Assembly: GCA_016194635.1 (NCBI GenBank)
Contig: JACQBC010000019.1
Location: 1-64,000 of the forward strand
Origin: Gammaproteobacteria bacterium
GTDB lineage: Bacteria > Pseudomonadota > Gammaproteobacteria > UBA6429 > Thiohalophilaceae
Length of the DNA stretch: 64,000 bases
Reading direction: 5' to 3'
Positions within the stretch are counted from its first letter, which is position 1. Each line of letters starts with the position of its first letter. Both the position numbers and the translations under genes were made by a program. The notes beneath the pieces are model-generated. The model saw only the letters and a list, made by a program, of their open reading frames with translations. It made no database searches and was not told the DNA's origin. Below are positions 41,762 to 50,977 of the stretch, one piece after another.

Positions 41762-41893
41762 TTACTAATGCGGCGTATGGACAGGATATCCCCCACCAAG
41801 ACCGTCCGCCGCAGGGATGCTGCTGTCGGGCCTACGGGAGGTATTGACGGCGTGTCTTGGTGGGGGGGTATCCTGTCCATGTGATTCCGTAAT
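41762..41893. repeat. long palindromic repeat R5 (core inverted)
   Basis: About 132 bp. Arms TTACTAATGCGGCGTATGGACAGGAT and the near-complement TATCCTGTCCATGTGATTCCGTAAT. The core is inverted relative to R1, R2 and R6 (GCCGCAGGGATGCTGC, CTACGGGAGGTATTGACGG). It lies between the MarR operon and the flavin reductase gene. Confidence 0.86.
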
Positions 41894-41983
41894 AAGTGCC
41901 AAACCGCAAGATCCGGGTCGATAACGCCTAGCCAGACTGCAATACTACATCCGCACTCTAAATATATTCTTGCGGGATCATTG

Positions 41984-42655
41984 ATGCAGCAGACGTTTGA
42001 GCCTTCGATTTTATACTTCGGGACCCCCGTGGTTTTAATCAGCACCCTAAACGAAGACGCGACCTATAATCTCGCGCCCATGTCTTCGGCGTTCTGGCTG
42101 GGCTGGCGGTGTATGCTCGGTTTGGCGGCACAGTCCAAAACCCCGCAGAACATGCTCCGCAACGGTGAGTGTGTCCTTAACCTGCCGTCGGTCAACGAGG
42201 TCGCCGCGGTGAATCGTCTGGCACTCACCACCGGCTCCGATCCTGTTCCCGAATTTAAACAGCGCAAGGGTTACCGCTATGTCGCTGACAAGTTTGGGAT
42301 TGCCGAGTTGACGCCGGTGGCGTCGCAAACGGTTGGCGCGCCGCGTGTACGCGAATGTCCCGTGCAACTCGAGGCGGTGGTGGTAGCCACTCATCCCCTG
42401 GCGCAGGAAGATGCTGTGCAACGTGGATTCATGCTGTGTTTCGAGGTGCGCATTCAGCGCGTGCACCTGGACGAGTCGATACTCATGCGCGGGGAATCCA
42501 ACCGCATTGACCCGGATAGGTGGCGGCCGCTTATCATGAGCTTCCAGAAGTTTTATGGCCTCGGGTCACAGCTGCACGCCTCAGCCTTGGCGAAAATCCC
42601 AGAGTCGCTGTATCGAAGTCCGGACATAGACCGTGCGCGCAGCGTCGAACGATGA
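41984..42655 (+). CDS. flavin reductase / DIM6-NTAB family protein
   Basis: 223 aa from ATG 41984. YFGTPVVLISTLNEDATYNLAPMSSAFWLGWRC is the FMN-binding split-barrel opening, with NGECVLNLPSVNEVAAVNRLA and QRGFMLCFEVRIQRVH following. It probably binds FMN and reduces flavin or acts on small molecules. It may be co-transcribed with the following SDR (71-base gap). Confidence 0.82.
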   Translation: MQQTFEPSILYFGTPVVLISTLNEDATYNLAPMSSAFWLGWRCMLGLAAQSKTPQNMLRNGECVLNLPSVNEVAAVNRLALTTGSDPVPEFKQRKGYRYVADKFGIAELTPVASQTVGAPRVRECPVQLEAVVVATHPLAQEDAVQRGFMLCFEVRIQRVHLDESILMRGESNRIDPDRWRPLIMSFQKFYGLGSQLHASALAKIPESLYRSPDIDRARSVER

Positions 42656-42726
42656 GCGGTTGTTCTCATTCCAAAACCGTGGCGCCCGTTTCATCACAAA
42701 AATCAATTTATACGAGGTATAGCAAA

Positions 42727-43491
42727 ATGACAGCACTGTTCAATAAAGTCGCCATTGTCACCGGCGCAAGTTCCGGCATCGGTTATGCCACCGCAAAATT
42801 ATTCGCCAGGGAAGGCGCCAAGGTGGTCGTAGCCGCACGCCGTCGAGCAGAACTAGACGCGCTGGTGGCGGAAATTACCCAGGCCGGTGGCCATGCCGTC
42901 GCGCTTGTTGGTGACGTCAAGGATGAAGCGTTTGCCCAGGCCCTGGTCGAAGCTGCGCTTGATCATTTCGGCGGTCTGGATGTGGCGTTTAACAACGCCG
43001 GCGGCCTCGGCGCGTTAGGGGCCACGCCCGCGGTCTCACTCGTGGAGTGGGACGATACGATCCGAACCAATCTGAGCAGCGCCTTCCTCGGCGCGAAGTA
43101 TCAACTCCCCGCGCTGCTCGAACGTGGCGGCGGATCGCTGATCTTCACCTCCACGTTTGTCGGTTACACGGTCGGTTTGCCGGGCATGGCCGCCTATGCC
43201 GCGAGCAAGGCGGGGCTCATCGGCCTCACCCAGGCCCTTGCGTCCGAGTTTGGTGCCCAAGGGATCCGGGTAAACGCCCTGCTGCCCGGCGGCACCGATA
43301 CCCCCATGGGCCGGGCTTTCGCCAGCACGCCCGAAGCGCTAGGATTCGTGCAGGGTTTACACGCCTTAAAACGCATGGCGCGAGCGGAGGAAATCGCGCA
43401 ATCGGCCCTCTATCTTGCCTCCGACGCCTCCAGCTTCACGACCGGCTCGGCGCTGCTGGCGGACGGAGGAATCTCCGTCCACCGGACCTAA
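42727..43491 (+). CDS. SDR-family oxidoreductase
   Basis: 254 aa from ATG 42727. TGASSGIG loop, ARRRAE for NADP, FNNAGG, TSTFVGYTVG with the catalytic Ser region, YAASKAGLIGLTQ with Tyr/Lys, and ALLADGG at the end. Start chosen because the family begins at ALFNKVAIVTG; the frame is open further upstream inside the flavin reductase gene. Substrate unknown. Confidence 0.9.
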   Translation: MTALFNKVAIVTGASSGIGYATAKLFAREGAKVVVAARRRAELDALVAEITQAGGHAVALVGDVKDEAFAQALVEAALDHFGGLDVAFNNAGGLGALGATPAVSLVEWDDTIRTNLSSAFLGAKYQLPALLERGGGSLIFTSTFVGYTVGLPGMAAYAASKAGLIGLTQALASEFGAQGIRVNALLPGGTDTPMGRAFASTPEALGFVQGLHALKRMARAEEIAQSALYLASDASSFTTGSALLADGGISVHRT

Positions 43492-43524
43492 ACACACACC
43501 GCCGGTATTCTATGGAAAATTTAT

Positions 43525-44358
43525 ATGTCGGATTATGATCGTATCGCCGCCGCGATCGCCTTCATTGCCGAGCAGGTGCATCACCAGCCGAGCCTCCCGG
43601 ACATTGCCGCGCATTTACACCTCAGTCCATTTCATTTCCAGCGTTTATTCTGCCGCTGGACCGGGGTAACCCCTAAACGGTTTCTGCAAGTGCTCACGGT
43701 GGAGCGCGCTAAACAACTGCTAGCCGAATCCAAACCCCTGCTTGAGGTGTCAGATACACTTGGATTAAGCAGCGGTTCGCGTTTGTATGATCACTTCGTG
43801 CAGTTGGAAGCGGTGACGCCGGGGCAATACAAAACCCGCGGCCTGGATCTGACTATCGAATACGCGGTACACGACACCCCTTTTGGCAAGGCCTTTATTG
43901 CCGTTACTCCCAGGGGTATCTGCCGGTTTTCTTTTCTACAGGGTGTCGAGATTGAAATCTGTTTAGCTGAATTAAATAAAACATGGCCACACGCGATTAT
44001 GCGACCACACCGCCAACGAACGCTCGCGGTGATCAAGACCATGTTTTCTACGCGGGCGAAACCAGTACGACCGTTGTCTTTGTACGTGAGTGGAACGAAT
44101 TTTCAGATCAGCGTATGGAAGGCTTTGTTAGCGATACCGCCCGCGACGGTAACCAGTTATTCCCAAGTAGCCGCCGCCATCGATCAGCCACACTCGGCAC
44201 GAGCCGTGGGATTGGCGGTGGGCGCCAACCCGGTGGCTTTTCTTATTCCCTGCCACCGCGTCATCCAACAAAGCGGCAAGCTGGGCGGGTATCGTTGGGG
44301 TGAAACACGCAAACACGCTTTGCACGCATGGGAGACGGCCAGGTGTGAAAGTCCTTAG
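43525..44358 (+). CDS. Ada-like AraC/O6-alkylguanine-DNA alkyltransferase without the N-terminal zinc domain
   Basis: 277 aa. An AraC-type helix-turn-helix (HQPSLPDIAAHLHLSPFHFQ to GVTPKRFLQVLTVERAKQLL) is joined to an alkyltransferase domain with the acceptor Cys243 in LIPCHRVIQQSG and AVGLAVGANPVAF. It lacks the N-terminal Ada domain that accepts methyl groups from phosphotriesters. It should repair O6-alkylguanine directly; how it senses damage for regulation is unclear. Confidence 0.9.
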   Translation: MSDYDRIAAAIAFIAEQVHHQPSLPDIAAHLHLSPFHFQRLFCRWTGVTPKRFLQVLTVERAKQLLAESKPLLEVSDTLGLSSGSRLYDHFVQLEAVTPGQYKTRGLDLTIEYAVHDTPFGKAFIAVTPRGICRFSFLQGVEIEICLAELNKTWPHAIMRPHRQRTLAVIKTMFSTRAKPVRPLSLYVSGTNFQISVWKALLAIPPATVTSYSQVAAAIDQPHSARAVGLAVGANPVAFLIPCHRVIQQSGKLGGYRWGETRKHALHAWETARCESP

Positions 44359-44693
44359 TATTAACATTCATGCTGCACTAAGGGCGTTCTATAAAGAAAT
44401 AAATTGTCTCTGCCTATAGTTTGATATCGCTAAACCGTGATCGATTACACTCCGACCTTCTAGGTAGGCTGATTTGTATAAATATACACCGCGCATACTC
44501 GTGATTTAAAAGAATTATAAGAAAATTATTGAACTATTAAAATCATCTAGCGCACAATAGGCCTGGCATTGGATCAACCGTATTCTTGGTTGGTATCTGG
44601 ACCTCTGTTTAGCTACGACACTCACCGACAATAGGGTGGTGGTTACAGCTAACATTAATCATCTATTTACGTATATTTAGGGAGTGAAAAATT
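44359..44693. other. AT-rich intergenic region
   Basis: 335 bases without a credible gene. It is much more AT-rich than its surroundings and holds a short palindrome GTATAAATATAC near 44477-44490. It probably contains the promoter of the DUF2846 lipoprotein gene. Nothing else is recognised. Confidence 0.6.
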
Positions 44694-45128
44694 ATGTTAC
44701 GCAGATTAACTAGCATTGTAATCATACTTAGTCTTGTCGGTTGTGCGTCTGTCCCCATGGGTGATCCCAAACAAGACGCCGCATTAAAAACATTTTCCGC
44801 CAAGCCCGGGGTCGCGGGTGTTTATATCTACCGTAATGAATCTATGGGTGGGGCTGTACGTATGGATGTCGAGGTTGATGGAAAACCTCTGGGACAAACT
44901 GCTGCTAAGACATTCTTCTACACAGAAGTATCGCCCGGAAAACACACCATCACATCCAAGGCAGAAAATACCGATAACCTTGATGTGGATACCGTTGCTG
45001 GCAAACTCTATTACGTTTGGCAGGAAGTAAAAATGGGAATACTTTACGCCCGTACTAAACTTCACCTCATGTCCGACGTAGAAGGTAAGAAAGGGGTGCT
45101 CGAAACCAATTTAGCAGCATCCAAATAA
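44694..45128 (+). CDS. DUF2846-type lipoprotein
   Basis: 144 aa. A signal with lipobox LVGC (Cys17) precedes a domain with GVAGVYIYRNESMGGAVRMDVEVDGKPLG, FFYTEVSPGKHTITSKAEN and LYYVWQEVKMG, the pattern of DUF2846. AGGGAG precedes the ATG. Probably an outer-membrane lipoprotein of unknown role. Confidence 0.8.
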   Translation: MLRRLTSIVIILSLVGCASVPMGDPKQDAALKTFSAKPGVAGVYIYRNESMGGAVRMDVEVDGKPLGQTAAKTFFYTEVSPGKHTITSKAENTDNLDVDTVAGKLYYVWQEVKMGILYARTKLHLMSDVEGKKGVLETNLAASK

Positions 45129-45145
45129 CCCGAACCACCTCTCTC

Positions 45146-45185
45146 TACGCCGCCAGGGGGGCCGTACGATCTCCTTGGCGGTGTA
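45146..45185 (+). terminator. hairpin after the DUF2846 gene
   Basis: TACGCCGCCAGGG and CCTTGGCGGTGTA form a 13-bp stem with mismatches around a 14-base loop. No T-run follows, so the terminator call is tentative. Confidence 0.4.
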
Positions 45186-45255
45186 AGCGAGCTTATATGC
45201 AGTGACTGACAATCACTCCACCCCTTAAGATTACACAATTCATGAGAAGACTCGC

Positions 45256-45930
45256 TTGCCGCTGTTACATTTCGATCACGACGGTGTTGAAATACGCGAG
45301 GGGCTGCTTTCGCCGGCAAGCCTCGAACAGGTTAAATCCGATATTGATCTTGAATGCGAGAAGTTACGGATCTACGGAGTAAGAAATCTAGAAAAAAGAT
45401 TCAGCTCGATACTGGCACTGACGCGAGACCCAACTATTTTGTCGATTGCCAAGGATCTGTTGAATAGCCGGGTGAGCTTAGTCCGCGCGCTTTTCTTTGA
45501 CAAAACACCTGAGAAAAACTGGTACGTCACTTGGCATCAAGATAAAACGGTAACCGTTAATCGAAAAACCGAGCTGCCGGGGTGGGGGCCCTGGTCGATT
45601 AAAGAGGGATTGCATCACGTCCAACCCCCGCTTGCGGTGTTGAACAAAATGATCACCTTGCGCTTACACATCGATCCGTCCGATGAGGACAATGGTTGTT
45701 TGAAAGTCATCCCCGGGTCATATAAACTTGGAATACTACAACAGACGCAAATAGATGCAATTGTCCAGGACACGAGGGCTACGCCGTGCATCGTAGCGGC
45801 AGGTGATGCGGTGATCATGCGTCCGCACCTGTTGCATGCCTCCAGCAAGGCCAGGCAACCCAGCCATCGCCGCGTAGTACACTTGGAGTACAGTAGTTTT
45901 ACCCTGCCTGCTGGGCTTGGCTGGGCCTAG
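45256..45930 (+). CDS. phytanoyl-CoA dioxygenase (PhyH) family protein
   Basis: 224 aa from a TTG at 45256; the ATG at 45242 is out of frame and no in-frame ATG/GTG precedes. FDHDGVEIREGLLS opens the family. WHQDKT supplies the HxD iron ligands, RPHLLHASSKA the distal His, and HRRVVHLEYS the 2-oxoglutarate-binding Arg. A non-haem iron oxygenase of unknown substrate. GAGAAG 7 bases upstream may serve as ribosome-binding site. Confidence 0.85.
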   Translation: MPLLHFDHDGVEIREGLLSPASLEQVKSDIDLECEKLRIYGVRNLEKRFSSILALTRDPTILSIAKDLLNSRVSLVRALFFDKTPEKNWYVTWHQDKTVTVNRKTELPGWGPWSIKEGLHHVQPPLAVLNKMITLRLHIDPSDEDNGCLKVIPGSYKLGILQQTQIDAIVQDTRATPCIVAAGDAVIMRPHLLHASSKARQPSHRRVVHLEYSSFTLPAGLGWA

Positions 45931-46032
45931 CCGCGCTTCCACAGGTTTTATGCAGAACAACCCTTCATCCCACCTTCATCCCGGGGGACAACTCCCCCGC
46001 GGGAAAAGCGGTGTAGTAGCTAGCGGAAATAC

Positions 46033-46935
46033 ATGACTTTCATGAATAAAGGTATTGGGTACGGTGTTGGGGCGTATATTGCCTGGGGTTTATTCCCGAT
46101 TTATTTCAAATTGCTACGTCATGTTCCCGCGCTGCAATTGATCAGCCACCGTATCTTCTGGTCCTGTCTTATATTGGGCGCCAGCGTGTTGCTCACGCGC
46201 CAGTGGACGACGTTCCGCGCCGCCATTGTACAACCGCGTATCATCCTTCGTTATGTGATCGCGGCGGTATTGATCGGCATAAATTGGCTGGTTTTTGTCT
46301 GGGCGGTTAATGCCAATTTCATTATCGAGATCAGCCTGGGTTATTTTATTGCGCCGATTGTCAACGTGTTGTTAGGGGTGTTTTTTCTGCGCGAACGCTT
46401 GCGTGTTTGGCAGTGGGTTTGTGTTGCGCTGGTGGCGACGGGGGTACTTTATCTCACCGTGATGTACGGCACTCTGCCGTGGATTGCCATGACCTTGGCT
46501 TTTTCCTTTGGTGTTTACGGCTTGGTAAAAAAAACCGCGCCGCTGGGCTCGCTGCACGGACTCACGCTCGAAACCGCGATCTTGTTACTGCCCGCCTTTT
46601 TTTATCTGATGTATAGCGAAAATGTCGGCCAAGGCGCCTTCCTGCACAGCGGTACGGCGATAGACCTATTACTGATCGGCGCGGGCATATTGACCGCCAT
46701 TCCCTTGCTGATGTTCGCCAGCGCCGCGCAACGCATCCCGCTCTGGCAGTTGGGGCTGTTGCAATATATCGCCCCCACCTTGCAATTCCTATTAGGCGTG
46801 GTGGTCTACCATGAGCCGTTTATCGCCGCCCAAGGGTGGGGCTTTGGTTGCGTCTGGCTGGCGCTGATCATTTTTGGAATGGAAGGATTTCTTACCCATC
46901 GCCGCCAAACCGCAGTGACGACAACGTATCAGTAA
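46033..46935 (+). CDS. rarD: RarD-type EamA-family permease
   Basis: 300 aa with ten hydrophobic segments. NKGIGYGVGAYIAWGLFPIYFKLL, RIFWSCL, FVWAVNANFIIEISLGYFIAPIVNVLLG and LLQYIAPTLQFLLGVVVYHEPF are specific to the RarD group of DMT exporters. ATG 46033 is used; an ATG at 46042 is possible. Substrate uncertain. Repeat R6 follows. Confidence 0.92.
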   Translation: MTFMNKGIGYGVGAYIAWGLFPIYFKLLRHVPALQLISHRIFWSCLILGASVLLTRQWTTFRAAIVQPRIILRYVIAAVLIGINWLVFVWAVNANFIIEISLGYFIAPIVNVLLGVFFLRERLRVWQWVCVALVATGVLYLTVMYGTLPWIAMTLAFSFGVYGLVKKTAPLGSLHGLTLETAILLLPAFFYLMYSENVGQGAFLHSGTAIDLLLIGAGILTAIPLLMFASAAQRIPLWQLGLLQYIAPTLQFLLGVVVYHEPFIAAQGWGFGCVWLALIIFGMEGFLTHRRQTAVTTTYQ

Positions 46936-47699
46936 CTCGTCGCGCGTCAGTAAGTTTCGTTTAACGAATCACTACAGTTTACCGAGTTAACGGATGCCTT
47001 GGCTCCTGGTTATTATTACTGAGTCACACGGAAAAGATACTCCCCCGCTAAGACACGCCGTCAATACATCCTTGTAGACTCGACAGCAGCATCCCTGCGG
47101 CGGACGGTCTTGGTGGGGGGGGTATCCTTTCCATACGCCTCATTAGTATGTATGCTGCAATCCATTTCTCGATGATCGTTCTCTCCTAGCGTCTTACCCG
47201 CCGCACTGCTATAGAGCAACCGGTCCCCTGTTGTGGTCCGTGGGCTACCTATTGACGCATCTTTTGTAAGCCGTGGTGCATGCGCAGACACTGTGCGCAA
47301 AAATTTGCGCCGTCGAGTCCGGCCACGCGACGCGCTCTGTGTTTAGGCGAGTGTGGGGTTGTTTCGAGTGATCAGGAAAATAACATAAAGCTCACCAGTA
47401 ATTTCCATTATAAAAATACTGTTTTAACCTGCAACCTAATGCGTGGTTCGCTTTATTGAGACCCATTGCGATATTTGTTTTCCTAACGCCTCCTCTGATT
47501 GTGATTATCGACTGAGTCATTTTTCAAAACTGACTCCTAGAGAAATCCGAACTCGGATCTGATCGAGGCAAGTGTAACAACAGGCTTGCAGGGGATTGTA
47601 GGGGTACCGCAAGTAAATTCACACGGCAAGAAATTCGGTATAACCCCACCGAAGAGTGGGCGGTGCCTATGGAAAATAACACAACATGGAGAAATTGTA
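46936..47699. other. long intergenic region before the multicopper oxidase
   Basis: 764 bases with R6 and no credible gene. The 47,350-47,550 part is AT-rich and probably holds the promoter of the oxidase gene. GTTTTCCTAACGCCTC at about 47,479 recalls the right end of the 108-bp elements, but the match is weak. A frame upstream of the oxidase start is open from 47586 and does not look coding. Confidence 0.55.
47014..47149. repeat. long palindromic repeat R6
   Basis: About 136 bp. Arms TTATTACTGAGTCACACGGAAAAGAT and TATCCTTTCCATACGCCTCATTAGTAT; core CGTCAATACATCCTTGTAG followed by GCAGCATCCCTGCGGC. The arm ends show the two tip variants found in R1 and R2. Confidence 0.86.
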
Positions 47700-49643
47700 A
47701 TGATTACACGACGAGGTTTCCTGAAATTAACAGCAGCAGCCACGGGTGGAATTTGTTTGTATTCAAAATTTGGGCTTCCGGCTCTCGCCTATGCCGCTAT
47801 TCCCGGTGGCACACTCGATCCCACGACCATTGCAAAATATCAAATGCCGCTTTTTATCCCGCCGGCCATGCCACGCAGCGGTGAAATTAAAACCCAGAAT
47901 GGCCTGGATGCCGACTATTATGAAATCGCGGTGCGGCAATTCCAACAACAGATACTGCCTGCCGGTATGCCGACAACCACGGTGTGGGGTTATGGATCGA
48001 TTCTGCAGCCCAGCTCGTTTCACTATCCGACCAATAGCATCGAGGCGATGTGGGGTAAACCGGTGCGCATCAAGTGGATCAATGATCTAAAAGATCCTGT
48101 CACCGGACATTATTTGCCGCATTTGTTGGCGGTTGATCCAACCTTGCATTGGGCCAATCCGCCCGGTGGCGACATGGGGCGTGACATGCGCCCGTCTTTC
48201 AAGGATACCCCCGCGGCCTATACCGGACCGGTTCCACTGGTGACGCATCTGCACGGCGGCCATACCAGTCAGGAGAGCGACGGCTATCCTGAGGCCTGGT
48301 TCCTGCCCGCCGCCAGCAATATTCCCGAAGGTTATGCCACCCAGGGTAGCCGGTATGACAGTTTCAAAACACAATTTCAAACACAGCAGGGTGTAACCTG
48401 GGAAGCGGGCACGGTGGTGTTTCAATACCCCAATGATCAGCGCGCCTGCACCCTGTGGTTTCACGATCACACCTTGGGGATGACGCGATTAAATCTCTAC
48501 GCGGGACCGGTGGGCTTCTATTTGGTGCGCGATGGTTCGGGCGATGTGGAAGATGGCGTGCTGCCGGGACCGGCGCCGCAATGGGGGGATAACCCCAAGG
48601 ATAAGAACTACCACGAAATACCGATCCTGATTCAAGATCGCGCCTTCAACAGCGACGGTTCGCTTTTTTATCCGGATAACCGGATATTCTTCGATCAATT
48701 CTCCGGGCCGTATATTCCAGACAGCGATATCTCACCGATTTGGAACCCGGAGTTTTTTGCCAATACCATCGTGGTCAATGGGCATACCTGGCCGTATCTC
48801 GAGGTGGAACCGCGCCGTTACCGCTTACGAATTGTGAACGGTTGCAACTCTCGGTTTTTGATCCTCAAACTCGACGATCCCACGCTGCCCTTGTGGCAAA
48901 TTGGCAGCGATGGCGCGCTTCTGCCCGCACCGGTACAACTCACGAAATTACTGCTCGCGCCGGCCGAACGCGCCGATATCATCATCGATTTCACCGAGCT
49001 GTCGCCGGGCGCCGAGGTCATTCTGCAAAATATTGGGCCTGACGCACCGTTTGGGGGTGGCACGCCGGGGGTTGATTTTGTCTCCGCCGATCCCGACACC
49101 ACGGGGCAGGTGATGCAGTTTCGTGTGGTACCGCTAACCGGCGTGGATAACAGCTCGCCGCCGAATCAACTCAAGCTGCCCAAACTACGTGACCTGGGCC
49201 CGGCCAGTAAAACCCGTCAGATATCTTTAAACGAAGCAGAATCGAATCTGTTACTCGGTGTCGGCCCTCGGCAAGCGCAACTCGGTACGGTCGACGCGGG
49301 CGCCGGTACGCCGCTGCTGTGGATGGACCCGATTACCGAAAATCCGGCGCTTGACGCCACCGAGGTGTGGGAGATTCATAATTTCACCGAGGACGCGCAC
49401 CCGATTCATGTGCACGAAGTGCAGTTTCAGATCGTCAATCGCCAACCCTTTGGGGGCGAACCGCGGCCGCCGGAACACAACGAGACCGGCTTAAAGGACA
49501 CGGTTATCGCTTATCCTGGCGAGATTACCCGTATCAAGGCGAAGTTTGATCTTGCCGGGCTTTATGTTTGGCACTGCCATATTGTCGAACATGAAGACAA
49601 TGAGATGATGCGCCCGTATTTCATTGGGCCCATGACGCCCTAA
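47700..49643 (+). CDS. TAT-exported multicopper oxidase
   Basis: 647 aa from ATG 47700 with GGAG upstream. The twin-arginine signal MITRRGFLKLTAAATGG implies export folded with copper. Copper ligands lie in HLHGGH, WFHDHTLG, HPIHVHEVQ and WHCHIVEHEDNEMM, the last giving the type 1 site with axial Met. The layout resembles CotA/bilirubin-oxidase-like three-domain laccases. Likely substrates are phenols or metal ions. Confidence 0.92.
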   Translation: MITRRGFLKLTAAATGGICLYSKFGLPALAYAAIPGGTLDPTTIAKYQMPLFIPPAMPRSGEIKTQNGLDADYYEIAVRQFQQQILPAGMPTTTVWGYGSILQPSSFHYPTNSIEAMWGKPVRIKWINDLKDPVTGHYLPHLLAVDPTLHWANPPGGDMGRDMRPSFKDTPAAYTGPVPLVTHLHGGHTSQESDGYPEAWFLPAASNIPEGYATQGSRYDSFKTQFQTQQGVTWEAGTVVFQYPNDQRACTLWFHDHTLGMTRLNLYAGPVGFYLVRDGSGDVEDGVLPGPAPQWGDNPKDKNYHEIPILIQDRAFNSDGSLFYPDNRIFFDQFSGPYIPDSDISPIWNPEFFANTIVVNGHTWPYLEVEPRRYRLRIVNGCNSRFLILKLDDPTLPLWQIGSDGALLPAPVQLTKLLLAPAERADIIIDFTELSPGAEVILQNIGPDAPFGGGTPGVDFVSADPDTTGQVMQFRVVPLTGVDNSSPPNQLKLPKLRDLGPASKTRQISLNEAESNLLLGVGPRQAQLGTVDAGAGTPLLWMDPITENPALDATEVWEIHNFTEDAHPIHVHEVQFQIVNRQPFGGEPRPPEHNETGLKDTVIAYPGEITRIKAKFDLAGLYVWHCHIVEHEDNEMMRPYFIGPMTP

Positions 49644-49676
49644 GCCATGACCTCACACGACTAGCGCAATAACACT

Positions 49677-49699
49677 CCACCCCGGCGATACCGGGGTGG
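49677..49699. terminator. bidirectional terminator hairpin
   Basis: CCACCCCGG and CCGGGGTGG form a perfect 9-bp stem around CGATA between the convergent oxidase and AhpD-like genes. No long T-run on either side. Confidence 0.6.
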
Positions 49700-49711
49700 G
49701 TGGTTACAACA

Positions 49712-50245
49712 TTAAAAATCATGTTCAACTTGGAAGGTATTGAAGATGATATCCACCGCGACGTTACGCGCGCCGTGGGCGACGGCGTCGATCACATCGG
49801 TCTCGGTCCAACCAAGTGCGATCAATTTGTCGATTTCGGCACGCGTAATGGGTTTGCGTTGGTTTACGGTTTTTAGCACGAACTGTAACAAGGTCTTCTC
49901 TTTGTCCTTTAAGGGTGCGGCGCTGGCGTCACGCTTGGTAGCGTTGACTTGATCCGCACTCCAGCCGGCCATGTTGATCAGCAGACTGCCGTTCATACCG
50001 ATGCAGTAGTCGCATTTGTTTTCCTGCGATACCAGCATGCGAATCGTGGCCAACAGGGTGAAGGACAGGTTCGGATGTTGCAGGTAATAACTCATCCCGC
50101 TCCACTGGTTATCCAACAAACTGGGGCTGACCGAATACATTTGCATGGCATTGGGTATGCGCCCAAACACCTTTTTAATACTGCCGTAAACGTCAGCCAC
50201 TTTCCCCTGGGCTTTATCAGGACTCACGGTTGCTAATAATGACAT
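49712..50245 (-). CDS. carboxymuconolactone decarboxylase / AhpD-like protein
   Basis: 177 aa from the ATG at 50245 with AGGAG upstream. ATIRMLVSQENKCDYCIGMNGSLL contains the AhpD-type CxxC (KCDYCIG) of alkylhydroperoxidase-like proteins; the rest is helical. It could reduce peroxides or quinone-like compounds. A palindrome at 50283-50314 in its promoter region matches that before the TetR gene. Confidence 0.85.
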   Translation of the reverse strand: MSLLATVSPDKAQGKVADVYGSIKKVFGRIPNAMQMYSVSPSLLDNQWSGMSYYLQHPNLSFTLLATIRMLVSQENKCDYCIGMNGSLLINMAGWSADQVNATKRDASAAPLKDKEKTLLQFVLKTVNQRKPITRAEIDKLIALGWTETDVIDAVAHGARNVAVDIIFNTFQVEHDF

Positions 50246-50282
50246 GTTAGTTCTCCTAGGTTGCGGTTGATGATGACTCAAT

Positions 50283-50314
50283 CCGATACATACCAACCGA
50301 TTGGTATGTATCGG
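50283..50314. promoter_or_regulatory. palindromic operator before the AhpD-like gene
   Basis: CCGATACATACCAA and TTGGTATGTATCGG are perfect 14-bp arms around CCGA. The ACATACC/GGTATGT core recurs before the tetR gene, so the TetR protein probably binds both. Confidence 0.8.
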
Positions 50315-50326
50315 GGTAAAAAAATA

Positions 50327-50938
50327 TCACGCGCTTACTTTCACTAATAGATGTTCCAGGTAATCGTCCAATTGAGTCATGCACAGGCGAAACTCCTTGG
50401 GGGATTGCAAATTCTTTGACACACTGATGCAGCCTTCAAACGCGGAGATAATAAACAACGCTGCCGCGCGGCAATCAATGTTCTGGCGCAACTGGCGGTT
50501 TTGTTGCGCGCGCTTGAGGGCATTAAACACCGTGTCCTGCCAAATTTTTAATACCACCGAGAGGTGTTGTTTAAATTCCTTATCCAAGGGACTCATCTCT
50601 TGCATGAGATTATTCAACGGGCAACCCAAGGCCACCATCTCGGGGGTAGTGAGTTTGGCGCGATTGCGGAGTATCTCGCGCAAGGTAGTAATGGGATCGG
50701 TGGCGTTGCGCAGCGGCAAAAACAGCCATTTTTCCAGGCGCTGGTGGATCACCTCATCGACCACCGCCAATCCCAGGTCGTGTTTGGCGGGAAAATGGTG
50801 GTAAAGCGCGCCCTTGGTCAGGCCGGTCTTGTGCAGGATATTGCTCAGGCTGGCGGCCTGAAAGCCATGGCGGTAGATTTCCCAAAACGCGGCGTCGAGC
50901 AGGGTCTCGCGGGTCTGGTCGGGTTGTTTGATACGCAT
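50327..50938 (-). CDS. TetR-family transcriptional repressor
   Basis: 203 aa. TRETLLDAAFWEIYRHGFQAAS then LSNILHKTGLTKGALYHHFPAKHDLGLAVVD is the TetR helix-turn-helix with the conserved GALYHHF recognition part. The ligand-binding half has a Cys (VALGCPLNNLM), as in several AcrR/NemR-like regulators. With operators before itself and the upstream-transcribed AhpD-like gene it is probably autoregulated and controls that gene. Confidence 0.9.
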   Translation of the reverse strand: MRIKQPDQTRETLLDAAFWEIYRHGFQAASLSNILHKTGLTKGALYHHFPAKHDLGLAVVDEVIHQRLEKWLFLPLRNATDPITTLREILRNRAKLTTPEMVALGCPLNNLMQEMSPLDKEFKQHLSVVLKIWQDTVFNALKRAQQNRQLRQNIDCRAAALFIISAFEGCISVSKNLQSPKEFRLCMTQLDDYLEHLLVKVSA

Positions 50939-50947
50939 CGGCTAATT

Positions 50948-50965
50948 ACATACCAACCGGTATGT
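50948..50965. promoter_or_regulatory. palindromic operator before tetR
   Basis: ACATACC and GGTATGT around AACC, the same half-sites as at 50283-50314, ten bases upstream of the tetR start. Confidence 0.75.
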
Positions 50966-50977
50966 ATCTGTCAAGCC

